51,226 bases of DNA from Gammaproteobacteria bacterium (GTDB lineage Bacteria; Pseudomonadota; Gammaproteobacteria; Arenicellales; Poriferihabitantaceae), in NCBI GenBank assembly GCA_009841725.1, contig VYGS01000024.1, forward strand, positions 1-51,226. Direction: 5' to 3'. Made by a program: the position numbers and the translations under genes. This document shows positions 19,132 through 28,345 of the stretch, piece by piece; position 1 is the stretch's first letter; each line of letters begins with the position of its first letter. Below the pieces are notes generated by a model. The model saw only the letters and a program-made list of their open reading frames with translations, was not told the DNA's origin and searched no databases.

Positions 19132-20289
19132 TCATGGAATATGCGGGGAATCGAGAAATCCTGGCAAATCCTCCACCCGGGCACATCCGAGTTGGGACAT
19201 CGTCATTCGAAGTTCCCGCGAGAGTATATCAATGACATGATCGGCACCCGTCTTTCCCATGGCCGCAACGGCATACATGAAAGCGCGTCCCGCCAGCACG
19301 AAATCGGCGCCGAGAGCGATATATCGGGCGATGTCCAGGCCGGTCGTTACGCCGCCGTCGACCATGATCGGCATCCCGGGGCCGACCGCTTCCCGGATGA
19401 TTCCGAGCCGTTCGGAGGGACTGTGGGCAGCGTCAAGCTGCCGTCCCCCGTGGTTGGAAATCACCAGCGCGTCAACACCGATCGCCTTGCAATCGATGGC
19501 ATCCTCGCTTCCCAGAATCCCCTTGACGACGAGGCGGTGGGGCCAGAGATCCCGGACCGTGCGCAGCCTGTCTCCGGTAACATGCCCCTCGATCAGTTCC
19601 TGGATATACAGCCCGAGCTGATCCAGATTCGCATTTTTCGGGATCACTTCCGCGTAGTTCCGGAACCGGGGTATGCCGTGACGGACGGTTTCCATCGCCC
19701 ACTTCGGGCGCTTGAGGATTTGCCAGAGTGTGCCGGGATTGAAACGGGGCGGTACGGACAGGCCGTTCCGGATGTCGTGGTCCCTGCGGGTTGCGGTGGG
19801 AATGTCCACGGTGATCACCAGGGTCGTGTATCCGCAGGCCTCCGCACGCCTGAACATCTTTCGGTTCAGGTCATCGTCGGTGCAGAGGTAGTGCTGATAC
19901 CACGCATTTTCGCCCGCGATGTCCTGGATGTCCTCGATCAGCGCGGTGGCAAACCCGCTCAGGCAGAACGGAATATTGGAGGCCCTTGACGCCTCGGCCA
20001 GATGTTGCGCCACGTTGGGCCATATGATCCCGCCAAGCCCGATCGGGGCCACGCCGAAGGGCTGGCTGAATGACTGCCCCAGGATCGAGGCGGAACAGTC
20101 GGGGATATAGTTTTTCTCGACCAGATAGCGGGGAACCAGCTTGACCCGGTCCAGGGAATTCCTGTTGTTCCGGATCGCGAGATTGCTGCCGATTCCGTTG
20201 TCGAGATAATCGAAGGCGAATTTCGGGACGCGCTTGCTGGCGGCCCGTCGCATGTCCGCCACGCAAGGGAACCGGCGTTCAATGCTCAT
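19132..20289 (-). CDS. FMN-dependent alpha-hydroxy-acid oxidizing protein (lactate/mandelate dehydrogenase family)
   Basis: PFGVAPIGLGGIIWP, VISNHGGRQLDAAHS active site, MVDGGVTTGLDIARYIALGADFVLAGRAFMYA. Confidence 0.93.
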   Translation of the reverse strand: MSIERRFPCVADMRRAASKRVPKFAFDYLDNGIGSNLAIRNNRNSLDRVKLVPRYLVEKNYIPDCSASILGQSFSQPFGVAPIGLGGIIWPNVAQHLAEASRASNIPFCLSGFATALIEDIQDIAGENAWYQHYLCTDDDLNRKMFRRAEACGYTTLVITVDIPTATRRDHDIRNGLSVPPRFNPGTLWQILKRPKWAMETVRHGIPRFRNYAEVIPKNANLDQLGLYIQELIEGHVTGDRLRTVRDLWPHRLVVKGILGSEDAIDCKAIGVDALVISNHGGRQLDAAHSPSERLGIIREAVGPGMPIMVDGGVTTGLDIARYIALGADFVLAGRAFMYAVAAMGKTGADHVIDILSRELRMTMSQLGCARVEDLPGFLDSPHIP

Positions 20290-20307
20290 ACCGCCTCCGT
20301 GATCGGC

Positions 20308-21963
20308 CTAGAGGCATGAGGGCAGGTTTTTCGGAATCCGGCTTTCCTCCCGGGTGACGACTTCCAGCAGGGCCGGTACGCCCTCCCGGTTCCTCTTTAG
20401 CGCCCGCTTTATGGCCGGTGCGATGTCCCGGGGTCGTTCCACCCGCTCGCCGTATCCTCCGAGTGCCTGCGCAAGTTCCCTGTAGTCGCCCCCGAGTACC
20501 TCGATCCCGTATTTTTCCGATGCATTCGGATGATACTTCGAATATCCGCCCATCAGCCCGTTTTTCAGAATGATGGTGGTCGTACCGATCCGGTTGCGCA
20601 CCCCGGTTTCGAAATCCATCCCGACCATGCCGATTGCCGCATCGCCCATGACGTTTATGGCGTCCCACTCGGGACGCGCCAGCTTCGCTCCCTGGACCAG
20701 GCCAAGGCCCATGCCCAGCTGGGTTGTCTTTCCCCAGCCGATGTATCCGTGGGGGATCGTGGTTTCGAAGAACGCGGTCATCTGGTCCCGGGGCGATCCG
20801 GCGTCGTGGGTGACGACGGTCCTGTCCCGATCGACGGTTTTCATCAGATCGCCAATGACCCGGTAGGGGTTGATCGGCACCTCGTCCGATTCAAGGAGGG
20901 GGCGCCACGCCTGGCTGAACCGCTGCTTCATTTCGAAGATGTCCCGGACGACATGCTGGCGCCTTCCGTCACGGGCGCCGGCCCTGGCGGACAGGATATC
21001 GATCAGCACCGACATGGACGCCCGCGCATCGCCGATGATCCCGAGATCGGCAGGATAGTCCTTGCCGATGTCGTTTTCGCAATTGGTCAACTGAACGATG
21101 CGCTTTCCCCGGGTCGGAAAGGGAGTGATGTACTCGGACCGGGTGAAACTGGTGCCCAGGCCGACCAGGACATCCGCCTTGTCCAGGTAGGCATTGACAA
21201 CATCCGGCCGGGATCCGCCGCCACATCCCAGCGACAGTTCGTGATCCTCGGGAAAGCAGCCCTTTCCGTTCAGGGTGGAGATGACCGGGATTTTCATCAT
21301 GTCGGCCAGATTCCTCAGCGCCTCGCAAGCCCGGGAATAGAGGATTCCCTGGCCCGCGACGATAACCGGGTTTTCCGCATCGAGAAGAATGTCCGCAAGA
21401 TGCTCAAGCGACGCGGTATCGGCGACGGGCGCACTGCGGGACACGGTGCGGTAGGCGGAAAGATGCTCCGCGCCCGCTTCCGAGACGAAGAGGTCGGCCG
21501 GCACCTCCAGAGTGACCGGGCCCGGACGCCCGTTGCGCAGCACGGACATCGCGTTTTGCATCATGAGCGGGATCCGTCCGATGTCCGGAACCGTCGCGCA
21601 CCATTTGGTGATGGTTCGCTGGCTGTCCGAGGCGCGGTAGTTGGGCGAGACGTGGGCATCGTGCGCGGGATATCCGCCCGGAATGTGGAGAACCGGGACG
21701 TTGTCGGCGTAGCACTGCGCGACGGCCCCGGCCGCGTTTTCAGACCCGGGCCCGTACTGGACGGTCGTGCAGCACAGCCTCTGTCCGGCGCTGATCCGGG
21801 TGTAGCCGTCGGCAATATGGAGCGCCTGACGCTCCTGCCTCACGATGATCGGCCGGATTCCTTCCTTTGCGCAGCTGTCAATCAGGTCGGAGTGGGGAAA
21901 GGCCGGCAGGATCTCAAGCCCCTCCATCTTCAGTATTTTTGCAATCAGATCGGCGCCGTTCAC
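20308..21963 (-). CDS. Thiamine pyrophosphate-requiring enzyme (acetolactate synthase/benzoylformate decarboxylase-like)
   Basis: Catalytic Glu context VRQERQALHIADGYTR; ThDP-binding GDAAIGMVGMDFETGVRNRIGTTTIILKNG. Confidence 0.9.
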   Translation of the reverse strand: MNGADLIAKILKMEGLEILPAFPHSDLIDSCAKEGIRPIIVRQERQALHIADGYTRISAGQRLCCTTVQYGPGSENAAGAVAQCYADNVPVLHIPGGYPAHDAHVSPNYRASDSQRTITKWCATVPDIGRIPLMMQNAMSVLRNGRPGPVTLEVPADLFVSEAGAEHLSAYRTVSRSAPVADTASLEHLADILLDAENPVIVAGQGILYSRACEALRNLADMMKIPVISTLNGKGCFPEDHELSLGCGGGSRPDVVNAYLDKADVLVGLGTSFTRSEYITPFPTRGKRIVQLTNCENDIGKDYPADLGIIGDARASMSVLIDILSARAGARDGRRQHVVRDIFEMKQRFSQAWRPLLESDEVPINPYRVIGDLMKTVDRDRTVVTHDAGSPRDQMTAFFETTIPHGYIGWGKTTQLGMGLGLVQGAKLARPEWDAINVMGDAAIGMVGMDFETGVRNRIGTTTIILKNGLMGGYSKYHPNASEKYGIEVLGGDYRELAQALGGYGERVERPRDIAPAIKRALKRNREGVPALLEVVTREESRIPKNLPSCL

Positions 21964-22349
21964 AATTCAATATCCGGACAATGGTCATTCGGGCCGTCGC
22001 GGGAATCGGTTCTGTCGCGTCCGATTCACCGTGCAGGCATCGGGAACCATCGATTTTAGCCGAATCCGCACGGAACGGGGATGATCCGCCGCCCGGCCCT
22101 TTTCCTGCCGCCGGGCCATGGTCCCGAATCACGGACCGTCGAGGTTGCCCGGGTCCCGGAATTTTCATAAAAGCCTGCCTGTCGCCCCTGATCCGGCAGT
22201 GAAAGTCGACACCTGGGAAATGCCCGTATGAATGCCAGTATTCAAGAATACACGAAAATCAAATAGATGAATGATCTGTTCGGACATCCGGGCGGACAAG
22301 CAGAGGGGAGTTGACTGCGCAGACGAGATAGGGATTGAAAAATTTCACA

Positions 22350-22399
22350 TTCTGTAATATTTATATCATATAATTGTAACATTACTGTAATAAACAGAA
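22350..22399. promoter_or_regulatory. AT-rich leader with three TGTAAYAW repeats at 22- and 11-bp spacing inside a TTCTGT/ACAGAA inverted repeat
   Basis: TGTAATAT at 22353, TGTAACAT at 22375, TGTAATAA at 22386; sharply AT-rich against a GC-rich background. Confidence 0.35.
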
Positions 22400-22499
22400 A
22401 CTTCAACCTCGTGGACCTGCAGAAGATGAACTCCGAACGTCACATTACCTGTCGATGCTTGCGCAGGAGAAAAGACAACGGAGTCAATGAGGTGAGACC

Positions 22500-23195
22500 G
22501 TGAATACAAAAAGAAATCTGGAAATCACTCATGATTCGACATGGACCGCCGACAAGTCGCTCATGATGACGATCAGCGAGGAGGTCCTGCTCCTGATCCT
22601 CGATTATGACCATGGATGCGCCAACTATGAACTGTCGCCCAGGGTCGTATGCGGCATGATTGCCGGCGCAATCCTGCTGGATCTGTGTGAGCAGGGCCGA
22701 ATCGAGGTCGACAGCGAGAACCTGACTCTTGTCGATCCCGGATCGTCAGGAGACCCTGTTCTCGATCGGGCACTGTCCTGGATCGGGAAAAACGGGATTC
22801 GGCATCGAGTCGGCGACTGGGTCGACAGCTTTGCCGAAGAGGCCGAGGCCGTGCAGCAGGAACTCCTGGACCGGCTCGTGGACAGGGGCATTCTGGTCCA
22901 CAGCGTGAACGACCGGTACTTCGTGATGGGCAGTCGGCACTTTCTGGCGCAGAATGGGATTCCGTTCCGGGATGTTCGTCGGCGCATTGCCGGAATCCTG
23001 CTCAATCATGAAATGCCCACGGCCCGGGACACGATGATCATTCACCTGGCCGCGGAGTGCGGGTTGTGGAATGATCTGATCGACGAGTCCGTGATGAGCG
23101 TACTGGGGCCGAGGATCGAAAACGTCGCCAGGCTGGATCTGATCGGCCGGTCCGTCGCTGGCCTCGTCAACCCGGGCCTGCACGCCGGGGTATAG
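22500..23195 (+). CDS. GPP34 (GOLPH3/Vps74) family protein
   Basis: SEEVLLLILDYDHGC...VVCGMIAGAILLDLCEQGRIEVDSENLTLVDPGSSGDPVLDRALSWI...LVDRGILVHSVNDRYFVMGSRHF...ARDTMIIHLAAECGLWNDLI follows the GPP34 domain architecture. Confidence 0.82.
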   Translation: MNTKRNLEITHDSTWTADKSLMMTISEEVLLLILDYDHGCANYELSPRVVCGMIAGAILLDLCEQGRIEVDSENLTLVDPGSSGDPVLDRALSWIGKNGIRHRVGDWVDSFAEEAEAVQQELLDRLVDRGILVHSVNDRYFVMGSRHFLAQNGIPFRDVRRRIAGILLNHEMPTARDTMIIHLAAECGLWNDLIDESVMSVLGPRIENVARLDLIGRSVAGLVNPGLHAGV

Positions 23196-23315
23196 ATCCG
23201 GCCGTCATTCCCTGTCCGGGACCGCGTCGGCAGTTTCCGATCGAGGCCGGGAAGCCCCGGACGGTCCGGTATAATCGTGATGTCCGGGCGGATGCCCGGA
23301 TCACGGACAGTTTCC

Positions 23316-23981
23316 ATGACATCCCGACTGGATCATATCGTCATTGCAGCGAAAACCCTCGAGGAGGGCAGCCTGTACATTCGCAATGCGCTCGGAGTGG
23401 ACATCCCGCCGGGCGGTCGGCATCTGTTCATGGGAACGCACAACCTAGTCATGGCGATCGGGGAAGCGGTTTATCTTGAGGTGATCGCGATCGATCCGAC
23501 CCTCGATGCGCCCCGGCACCCCCGATGGTTCGGGCTGGACGATCCGTATGTCAGGAACTGGCTTCAAACGTCGCCCCGGCTTCTGACATGGGCCATCAAC
23601 ACGCCGGATCTCGAGGCGCTGGTTGTCAATTCGGTCGTGCCGCCCGGCGAGATTGTGGAAGCGGCCCGGGACGATCTGAGATGGAAGGTGGCATTCCGGG
23701 AGGACGGCAGCATGCCGGCCGGGGGGCTTTTGCCGCTTTGCATCGAATGGCAGACGGATTTTCATCCGGCAAGCCGGATGACGGGCTCCGGCTGGCGGCT
23801 CGAGTCGCTGCGCCTGTTTCACAACAGGCCGCAATGGCTTGGCGAAGCCCTGGAAGCGATCGAGGCGATCGATGAAGTCGAGATTCATGAGCTTGACGAC
23901 CGCCAGGCCCCGTATCTCGAGGCGATCCTTGATGGTCCGCAAGGCCCTGTTGCGATCACCGGCAACGACCTGTCATACTGA
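23316..23981 (+). CDS. VOC family protein (glyoxalase-like, Glyoxalase_3 type)
   Basis: RLDHIVIAAKTLEEGSLYIRNALGVDIPPGGRHLFMGTHNLVMAIGEAVYLEVIAIDP. Confidence 0.88.
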   Translation: MTSRLDHIVIAAKTLEEGSLYIRNALGVDIPPGGRHLFMGTHNLVMAIGEAVYLEVIAIDPTLDAPRHPRWFGLDDPYVRNWLQTSPRLLTWAINTPDLEALVVNSVVPPGEIVEAARDDLRWKVAFREDGSMPAGGLLPLCIEWQTDFHPASRMTGSGWRLESLRLFHNRPQWLGEALEAIEAIDEVEIHELDDRQAPYLEAILDGPQGPVAITGNDLSY

Positions 23982-23989
23982 GCGATACC

Positions 23990-24664
23990 ATGGCCAAAAA
24001 TCCTGTCAAGAACACCGAACAGATGTACCGGTATATCCTGGATCATTCTCTCAGGGAGTCCGAATCCTTGCGCATGCTGCGGGAGACGACGTCGTCGATG
24101 GAACAGGCGATGATGCAGATTTCACCGGATCAGGGCCAGTTCATGGCATTGCTGGTCAAGCTGATCGCTGCACGGACGATTGTCGAGATTGGCACCTTTA
24201 CGGGCTACAGCACCCTGGCCATGGCCGAGGCGCTGCCGTCCGACGGCAGGCTGATTGCCTGCGACATCTCCCGCGAATGGACGTCGGTCGGCCGTCCCTT
24301 TTGGGAGCATGCCGGGGTGGACGGAAAGATCGATCTTCGGATTGCGCCGGCGCTCGAGACCCTGGACGGGCTGCTTGATTCGGGTTTTGCGGAACGGATC
24401 GATCTTGTGTTCATCGATGCCGACAAGGCCAATGGCCTCGACTACTACGAAAGGGCGCTTGCACTGTTGCGACCGGGCGGCCTCGTGCTGGTTGACAACG
24501 CGTTCTGGGGCGGAGCTGTTGCCGATCCGAACAACACGGAGGAAGACACCCGGGCCATACGGAATCTGATCCGTTTCGCCCACGGCGATGCGCGTGTGGA
24601 TGTGTCGATGATTTCTGTCGGCGACGGGTTGCTGCTGGCCAGGAAGGCGGGTCCGGCAGACTGA
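23990..24664 (+). CDS. SAM-dependent O-methyltransferase (catechol/caffeoyl-CoA OMT-like, Methyltransf_3)
   Basis: VEIGTFTGYSTLAMAEALP, LVFIDADKANGLDYYERALALLRPGGLVLVDNAFWGG. Confidence 0.93.
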   Translation: MAKNPVKNTEQMYRYILDHSLRESESLRMLRETTSSMEQAMMQISPDQGQFMALLVKLIAARTIVEIGTFTGYSTLAMAEALPSDGRLIACDISREWTSVGRPFWEHAGVDGKIDLRIAPALETLDGLLDSGFAERIDLVFIDADKANGLDYYERALALLRPGGLVLVDNAFWGGAVADPNNTEEDTRAIRNLIRFAHGDARVDVSMISVGDGLLLARKAGPAD

Positions 24665-24745
24665 TCCGGGCGAGAGACCCTGTCGTGCGAGGGTGGTGCG
24701 ACCTGCGTCCGCAATCCTCCTGTCAGCATCGAATGAATCCGGTCG

Positions 24746-25528
24746 CTATAGCCGTTTCGGTAGCGGCATCCGGTACAGGGAGCCGAGGCCGTCAGGCCGG
24801 TGCTCCAGCCCGGCCAGTCTCAGGGCATGCCAGGCCATCGCGTGGTTTGAAGTGGTGACAGGAAGCCGGATATCGGTTTCCAGCCGTTCGCAAAATTCCA
24901 CCAGCCTGACGGAGGTGCAGGATACGAACACCGCATCCACATCGGCCTTGTCCAGGATTCGGTGGACGGCGTCCATGACCGACTGCGCAGAGATTCGGGA
25001 AACCACGGAATCCAGCCCCTCATTGAACGAGCCGAATACCGGCACCTCGTAACCCCGGTTGCGGATGTATTCAGCGACGATGGCGTTGACCTCCTTTACA
25101 TAGGGAGTGAGCAGTCCGATCCGCGTTGCCCCGAATGCCGTGAAGGCAGCGAAGGCGGCGGTGATCGGTGTTGTACACCGGGCCCGGGGCTTGGAGCTTC
25201 GGATCAATTCGAAAACCCGATCTTCGGTGATCGCCGTGCTGGCGGACGTGCATCCGTAGGCGACGACGTCGATGTCACTGCCCGGGGTCAGCAGCGCGGA
25301 GCATTCGGCGATCCGGTGCTCCATGTCACGAAGGCTGTCCGGAGTGACCCGGTCGACATTGGAGATGCGGCTGTGATGCAGGCGGATCGGCGGAAATTTC
25401 TGGGAGATCAGCCGGAATTCGTCTTCGATCGTGTGGTCGGAGGCGAGGACGATCAGTCCGATGCTGGGTCGGTGATCGAATTCCGGATCGGTTTCAAACG
25501 GAATGTTGTCGATATGAAGGGTATCCAT
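24746..25528 (-). CDS. Asp/Glu racemase / maleate isomerase / arylmalonate decarboxylase family protein
   Basis: Both family cysteines in context: VVAYGCTSAS and FVSCTSVRLVEFCERLE; ORF extends to 25591 but MDTLHIDN at 25528 is the likelier start. Confidence 0.85.
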   Translation of the reverse strand: MDTLHIDNIPFETDPEFDHRPSIGLIVLASDHTIEDEFRLISQKFPPIRLHHSRISNVDRVTPDSLRDMEHRIAECSALLTPGSDIDVVAYGCTSASTAITEDRVFELIRSSKPRARCTTPITAAFAAFTAFGATRIGLLTPYVKEVNAIVAEYIRNRGYEVPVFGSFNEGLDSVVSRISAQSVMDAVHRILDKADVDAVFVSCTSVRLVEFCERLETDIRLPVTTSNHAMAWHALRLAGLEHRPDGLGSLYRMPLPKRL

Positions 25529-25748
25529 GGTCTGGGCTCGGGCTTCCCGTGATCGCCTTGGTTGATGCGGCTTATTGTATCCAATTGACACGACCGGTTG
25601 ACAAATCCGTCAGGTGTCCGCAAACCGGCGCGAAGCGAGCAGACAGTACGACCGGTCGAAATAACGGTTCCCGATTTCTGTTTCGACGGGGTCGCACGGA
25701 GGGGAGGGTAGCGAGCGTGGCCGGGCACGCATCAGACGGATTCCGAGT

Positions 25749-25764
25749 CGGTCGAACCCGACCG
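25749..25764. terminator. Hairpin CGGTCG-AACC-CGACCG just 3' of the liu operon
   Basis: Perfect 6-bp stem 16 bp beyond the last stop codon on the minus strand; no T tract. Confidence 0.25.
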
Positions 25765-25780
25765 GAAACGGGGATGCGGG

Positions 25781-26350
25781 TCAAGAGTCCCCGGGATTGC
25801 TCTCGTGGAATTCGGGCCACATGATCTTGACGACGGCACTGTCTCTTGCCAAGGACCTGCATTGGTCCAGGATGGCCGGTGCGCCTCGCTTTGGTTGGCT
25901 CTTTTCTCTTTCCTCGATCGCCCAGTGCATGGTCTGATAGGCGGTGGTTGACAGGGGGCCGAGCAATTCCATGACGTGGGTGCAGCTTTCAGTCCGGGCG
26001 ATCCGATCCCGGGCCTCGCGCATCCATCCGCCTCCGATCTTGAGCCCGACGAGCCGGCTCATGGCCTTGCTTGCGCTTCTGCAAAGCGAGAACGGTGTGG
26101 ACGGCATGGCGACATCCACATCCTGTATCACCATGTCCAGATCGAGAGTCAGGCGGACCGTCATCTCGTGGATGGCGTCGCCTGGCCGGATCTCGCCCCG
26201 TTCATGATTCGAGATACCGTAGGTCTTGTGATCGACAAGCGTGGCCTCGATATCCCACAATCCGTCGTCCCGCTCGTATCCCAGGCACTGGATAGACCGT
26301 GTATGCAAATGTTTCCGGTCGGCTGGAGGCAGTCGATTCATTCGCTTCAT
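25781..26350 (-). CDS. DUF2889 domain-containing protein
   Basis: HTRSIQCLGYERDDGLWDIEATLVDHKTYG...PGDAIHEMTVRLTLDLDMVIQDVDVAMPSTPFSLC; 4-bp ATGA-type overlap with the upstream thioesterase gene. Confidence 0.82.
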   Translation of the reverse strand: MKRMNRLPPADRKHLHTRSIQCLGYERDDGLWDIEATLVDHKTYGISNHERGEIRPGDAIHEMTVRLTLDLDMVIQDVDVAMPSTPFSLCRSASKAMSRLVGLKIGGGWMREARDRIARTESCTHVMELLGPLSTTAYQTMHWAIEEREKSQPKRGAPAILDQCRSLARDSAVVKIMWPEFHESNPGDS

Positions 26351-26760
26351 TTCGGATACAGGATGATCTGGGTGCAGCGGAATTCGGCGATCTTTCTGCC
26401 ACCGGCCTTCTCGAACACGGTTGCATCCCAGACCTGGGTGGTTTTGCCCTGATGGAGGCGCTTCGCCCGGCAACTCAGGATTCCGTCGCCGGCAGCACGG
26501 ATAAAATTGCACTTGAGCTCGATCGTGGTAAACCCTTCCGCCCCGTCCGGAAGATTCGCATAGGTGCCGTATCCGGCGGCGGTATCCGCCAAGGCCACGA
26601 CACTCCCTCCGTGGACGGAGCCCAGAAGATTGAGGTGATCGGGTCTTATCGGCATCTCGAGAACGGCATGATCCCTGCCGATCTCGACCGGCTGGATGTC
26701 GAGTGATCCCGGCAGATTGGCCCGGTCGACGGCCCTGAAAAAGTCGGGTGTCCGTTCCAT
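26347..26760 (-). CDS. PaaI-type hotdog thioesterase
   Basis: DHLNLLGSVHGGSVVALADTAAGYGTYANL hotdog motif. Confidence 0.9.
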   Translation of the reverse strand: MERTPDFFRAVDRANLPGSLDIQPVEIGRDHAVLEMPIRPDHLNLLGSVHGGSVVALADTAAGYGTYANLPDGAEGFTTIELKCNFIRAAGDGILSCRAKRLHQGKTTQVWDATVFEKAGGRKIAEFRCTQIILYPK

Positions 26761-26763
26761 GGC

Positions 26764-27435
26764 TCAGACTCCGATGACTTCGACAATGCGTTCCAGGGAA
26801 TCGAGCACGGCCGTCGGCCGGAATTCCCAGGGATCGAGGACGAGCCGGTCGTCGCGCCGGATCCAGATCGTATTCATTCCCATCGCCGCGGCGCCGATCA
26901 CGTCGAAACCGTTGCTCGATACCAGCCAGGCATTGCCCGGGCCGCAGCCGGTGCTGTCCATGAAATGCCGGTAGGTCTGCGGCGAAGGCTTGAAGGTCCC
27001 GACGGTGTCGACACTCACGGTGTCCCCGAAGTAGTCCCGGATGCCGGCGTTCACCAGCACCCGGTCGACGGCGTGCAGCTGTCCGTTGGAGAACGCGTGC
27101 ATGGCCTGGCCCGTGGCCTTGACCGCTTCCAGCCCGGCAACGGCATCGGGGAAGGCCGGCAACGTGCCGTAGGCGGTGATGAGTTCCTCCTTCTGTGTCT
27201 CCGTCAGGGAATGGCCAAGCGATCTCGCGGTGTGTTCCAGGGCGTCCCGGGTGCAGATGCCGAAATTCCTGTAGCGGCCCATCAGTCCGCGCCGGAAAGT
27301 GTACTCCAGCTGTTTTTCCCGCCAGGCCATGGAGAAGCGGGGCGCGGATTCCCCGATCATGGTCTCGAGCAGCGTGATCACGCCGTGCGTATCGATCAGT
27401 GTCCCGTATACATCGAATCCCAGAACCTGTTTCAT
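26764..27435 (-). CDS. HAD superfamily hydrolase, 2-haloacid dehalogenase type II-like
   Basis: FDVYGTLIDTHG, HAFSNGQLHAVD, FKPSPQTYRHF, SSNGFDVIGAAAMGM. Confidence 0.9.
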   Translation of the reverse strand: MKQVLGFDVYGTLIDTHGVITLLETMIGESAPRFSMAWREKQLEYTFRRGLMGRYRNFGICTRDALEHTARSLGHSLTETQKEELITAYGTLPAFPDAVAGLEAVKATGQAMHAFSNGQLHAVDRVLVNAGIRDYFGDTVSVDTVGTFKPSPQTYRHFMDSTGCGPGNAWLVSSNGFDVIGAAAMGMNTIWIRRDDRLVLDPWEFRPTAVLDSLERIVEVIGV

Positions 27436-27436
27436 G

Positions 27437-28345
27437 TCAATTTCCCGAAGATTTGGATTGTCTGGCAAGGCTTACCCGGGACATCACCGGACGGTCGAGC
27501 AGGGCGCAGACGGTTCGGCCTGCGGTGATCAGAAGGTCCAGGTCGATGCCGTGGCGGATGCCCATTCCGTCAAGCATGTAGACCACGTCCTCGGTGGCCA
27601 CGTTGCCGCTTGCTCCGCGCGCATACGGACAGCCGCCCAGACCGGCGACGGACGAGTCTATCACTGAAACTCCGATCTGCAGCGCGATCAGGATGTTCGA
27701 CAGCGCCTGCCCGTAGGTATCATGAAAATGCACGGCGAGATTGTCAAGGGGAATCGCGGATGCCACGGTCTCGATCAGCGCCAGGGTCGCATTCGGGGTT
27801 CCGGTGCCGATCGTGTCGCCGAGGGATATTTCATAACATCCCATGTCCGAAAGGCGCTTCGCGACCTCCAGCACGCTGCCGGGCGGCACGGCACCCTCGT
27901 ACGGACAGCCGAGCACGCAGGAGATGTACCCTCTTGTCCTGATGCCACGGGACGAGGCCTTCTCCGCCACGGCCGAGAAGCGCTCGAGGCTCTGCTCGAT
28001 GCTGCAATTGATGTTTCGCAGGCTGAACGTTTCCGAGGCCGCCGCGAACACCGCGATTTCCCGGGCACCGGCATCCAGGGCGTTCTCGAGGCCGCGCATG
28101 TTGGGAACGAGGACGGGATAGCCGATTCCGGCATTATGGTCCAGCCGGGCCAGAACGCGGTCCGTTTCCGCCATCTGGGGAACGCGGTCCGCTCGGACGA
28201 AGCTGCCTGCCTCGATGTGCCTGAGGCCGCATTGTGCGAGATCGCGGATGAGGGCAACGCGGTCCGGAACCCCGAGAGCGGTCGGTTCATTCTGCAACCC
28301 GTCCCGGGGGCCGACCTCGACAATTCTGACCGACTCGGGGATCAT
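27437..28345 (-). CDS. liuE: Hydroxymethylglutaryl-CoA lyase
   Basis: VRIVEVGPRDGLQNE, HFHDTYGQALSNI, GLGGCPYARGASGNVATEDVVYML. Confidence 0.95.
   Translation of the reverse strand: MIPESVRIVEVGPRDGLQNEPTALGVPDRVALIRDLAQCGLRHIEAGSFVRADRVPQMAETDRVLARLDHNAGIGYPVLVPNMRGLENALDAGAREIAVFAAASETFSLRNINCSIEQSLERFSAVAEKASSRGIRTRGYISCVLGCPYEGAVPPGSVLEVAKRLSDMGCYEISLGDTIGTGTPNATLALIETVASAIPLDNLAVHFHDTYGQALSNILIALQIGVSVIDSSVAGLGGCPYARGASGNVATEDVVYMLDGMGIRHGIDLDLLITAGRTVCALLDRPVMSRVSLARQSKSSGN

Noticed and set aside
18163-19989. 608-aa plus-strand ORF opposite the BMP binding protein and FMN enzyme
   Set aside because: Covers two strongly supported minus-strand genes; low-complexity composition
20530-22059. 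509-aa plus-strand ORF opposite the ThDP enzyme
   Set aside because: Antisense shadow of a conserved enzyme
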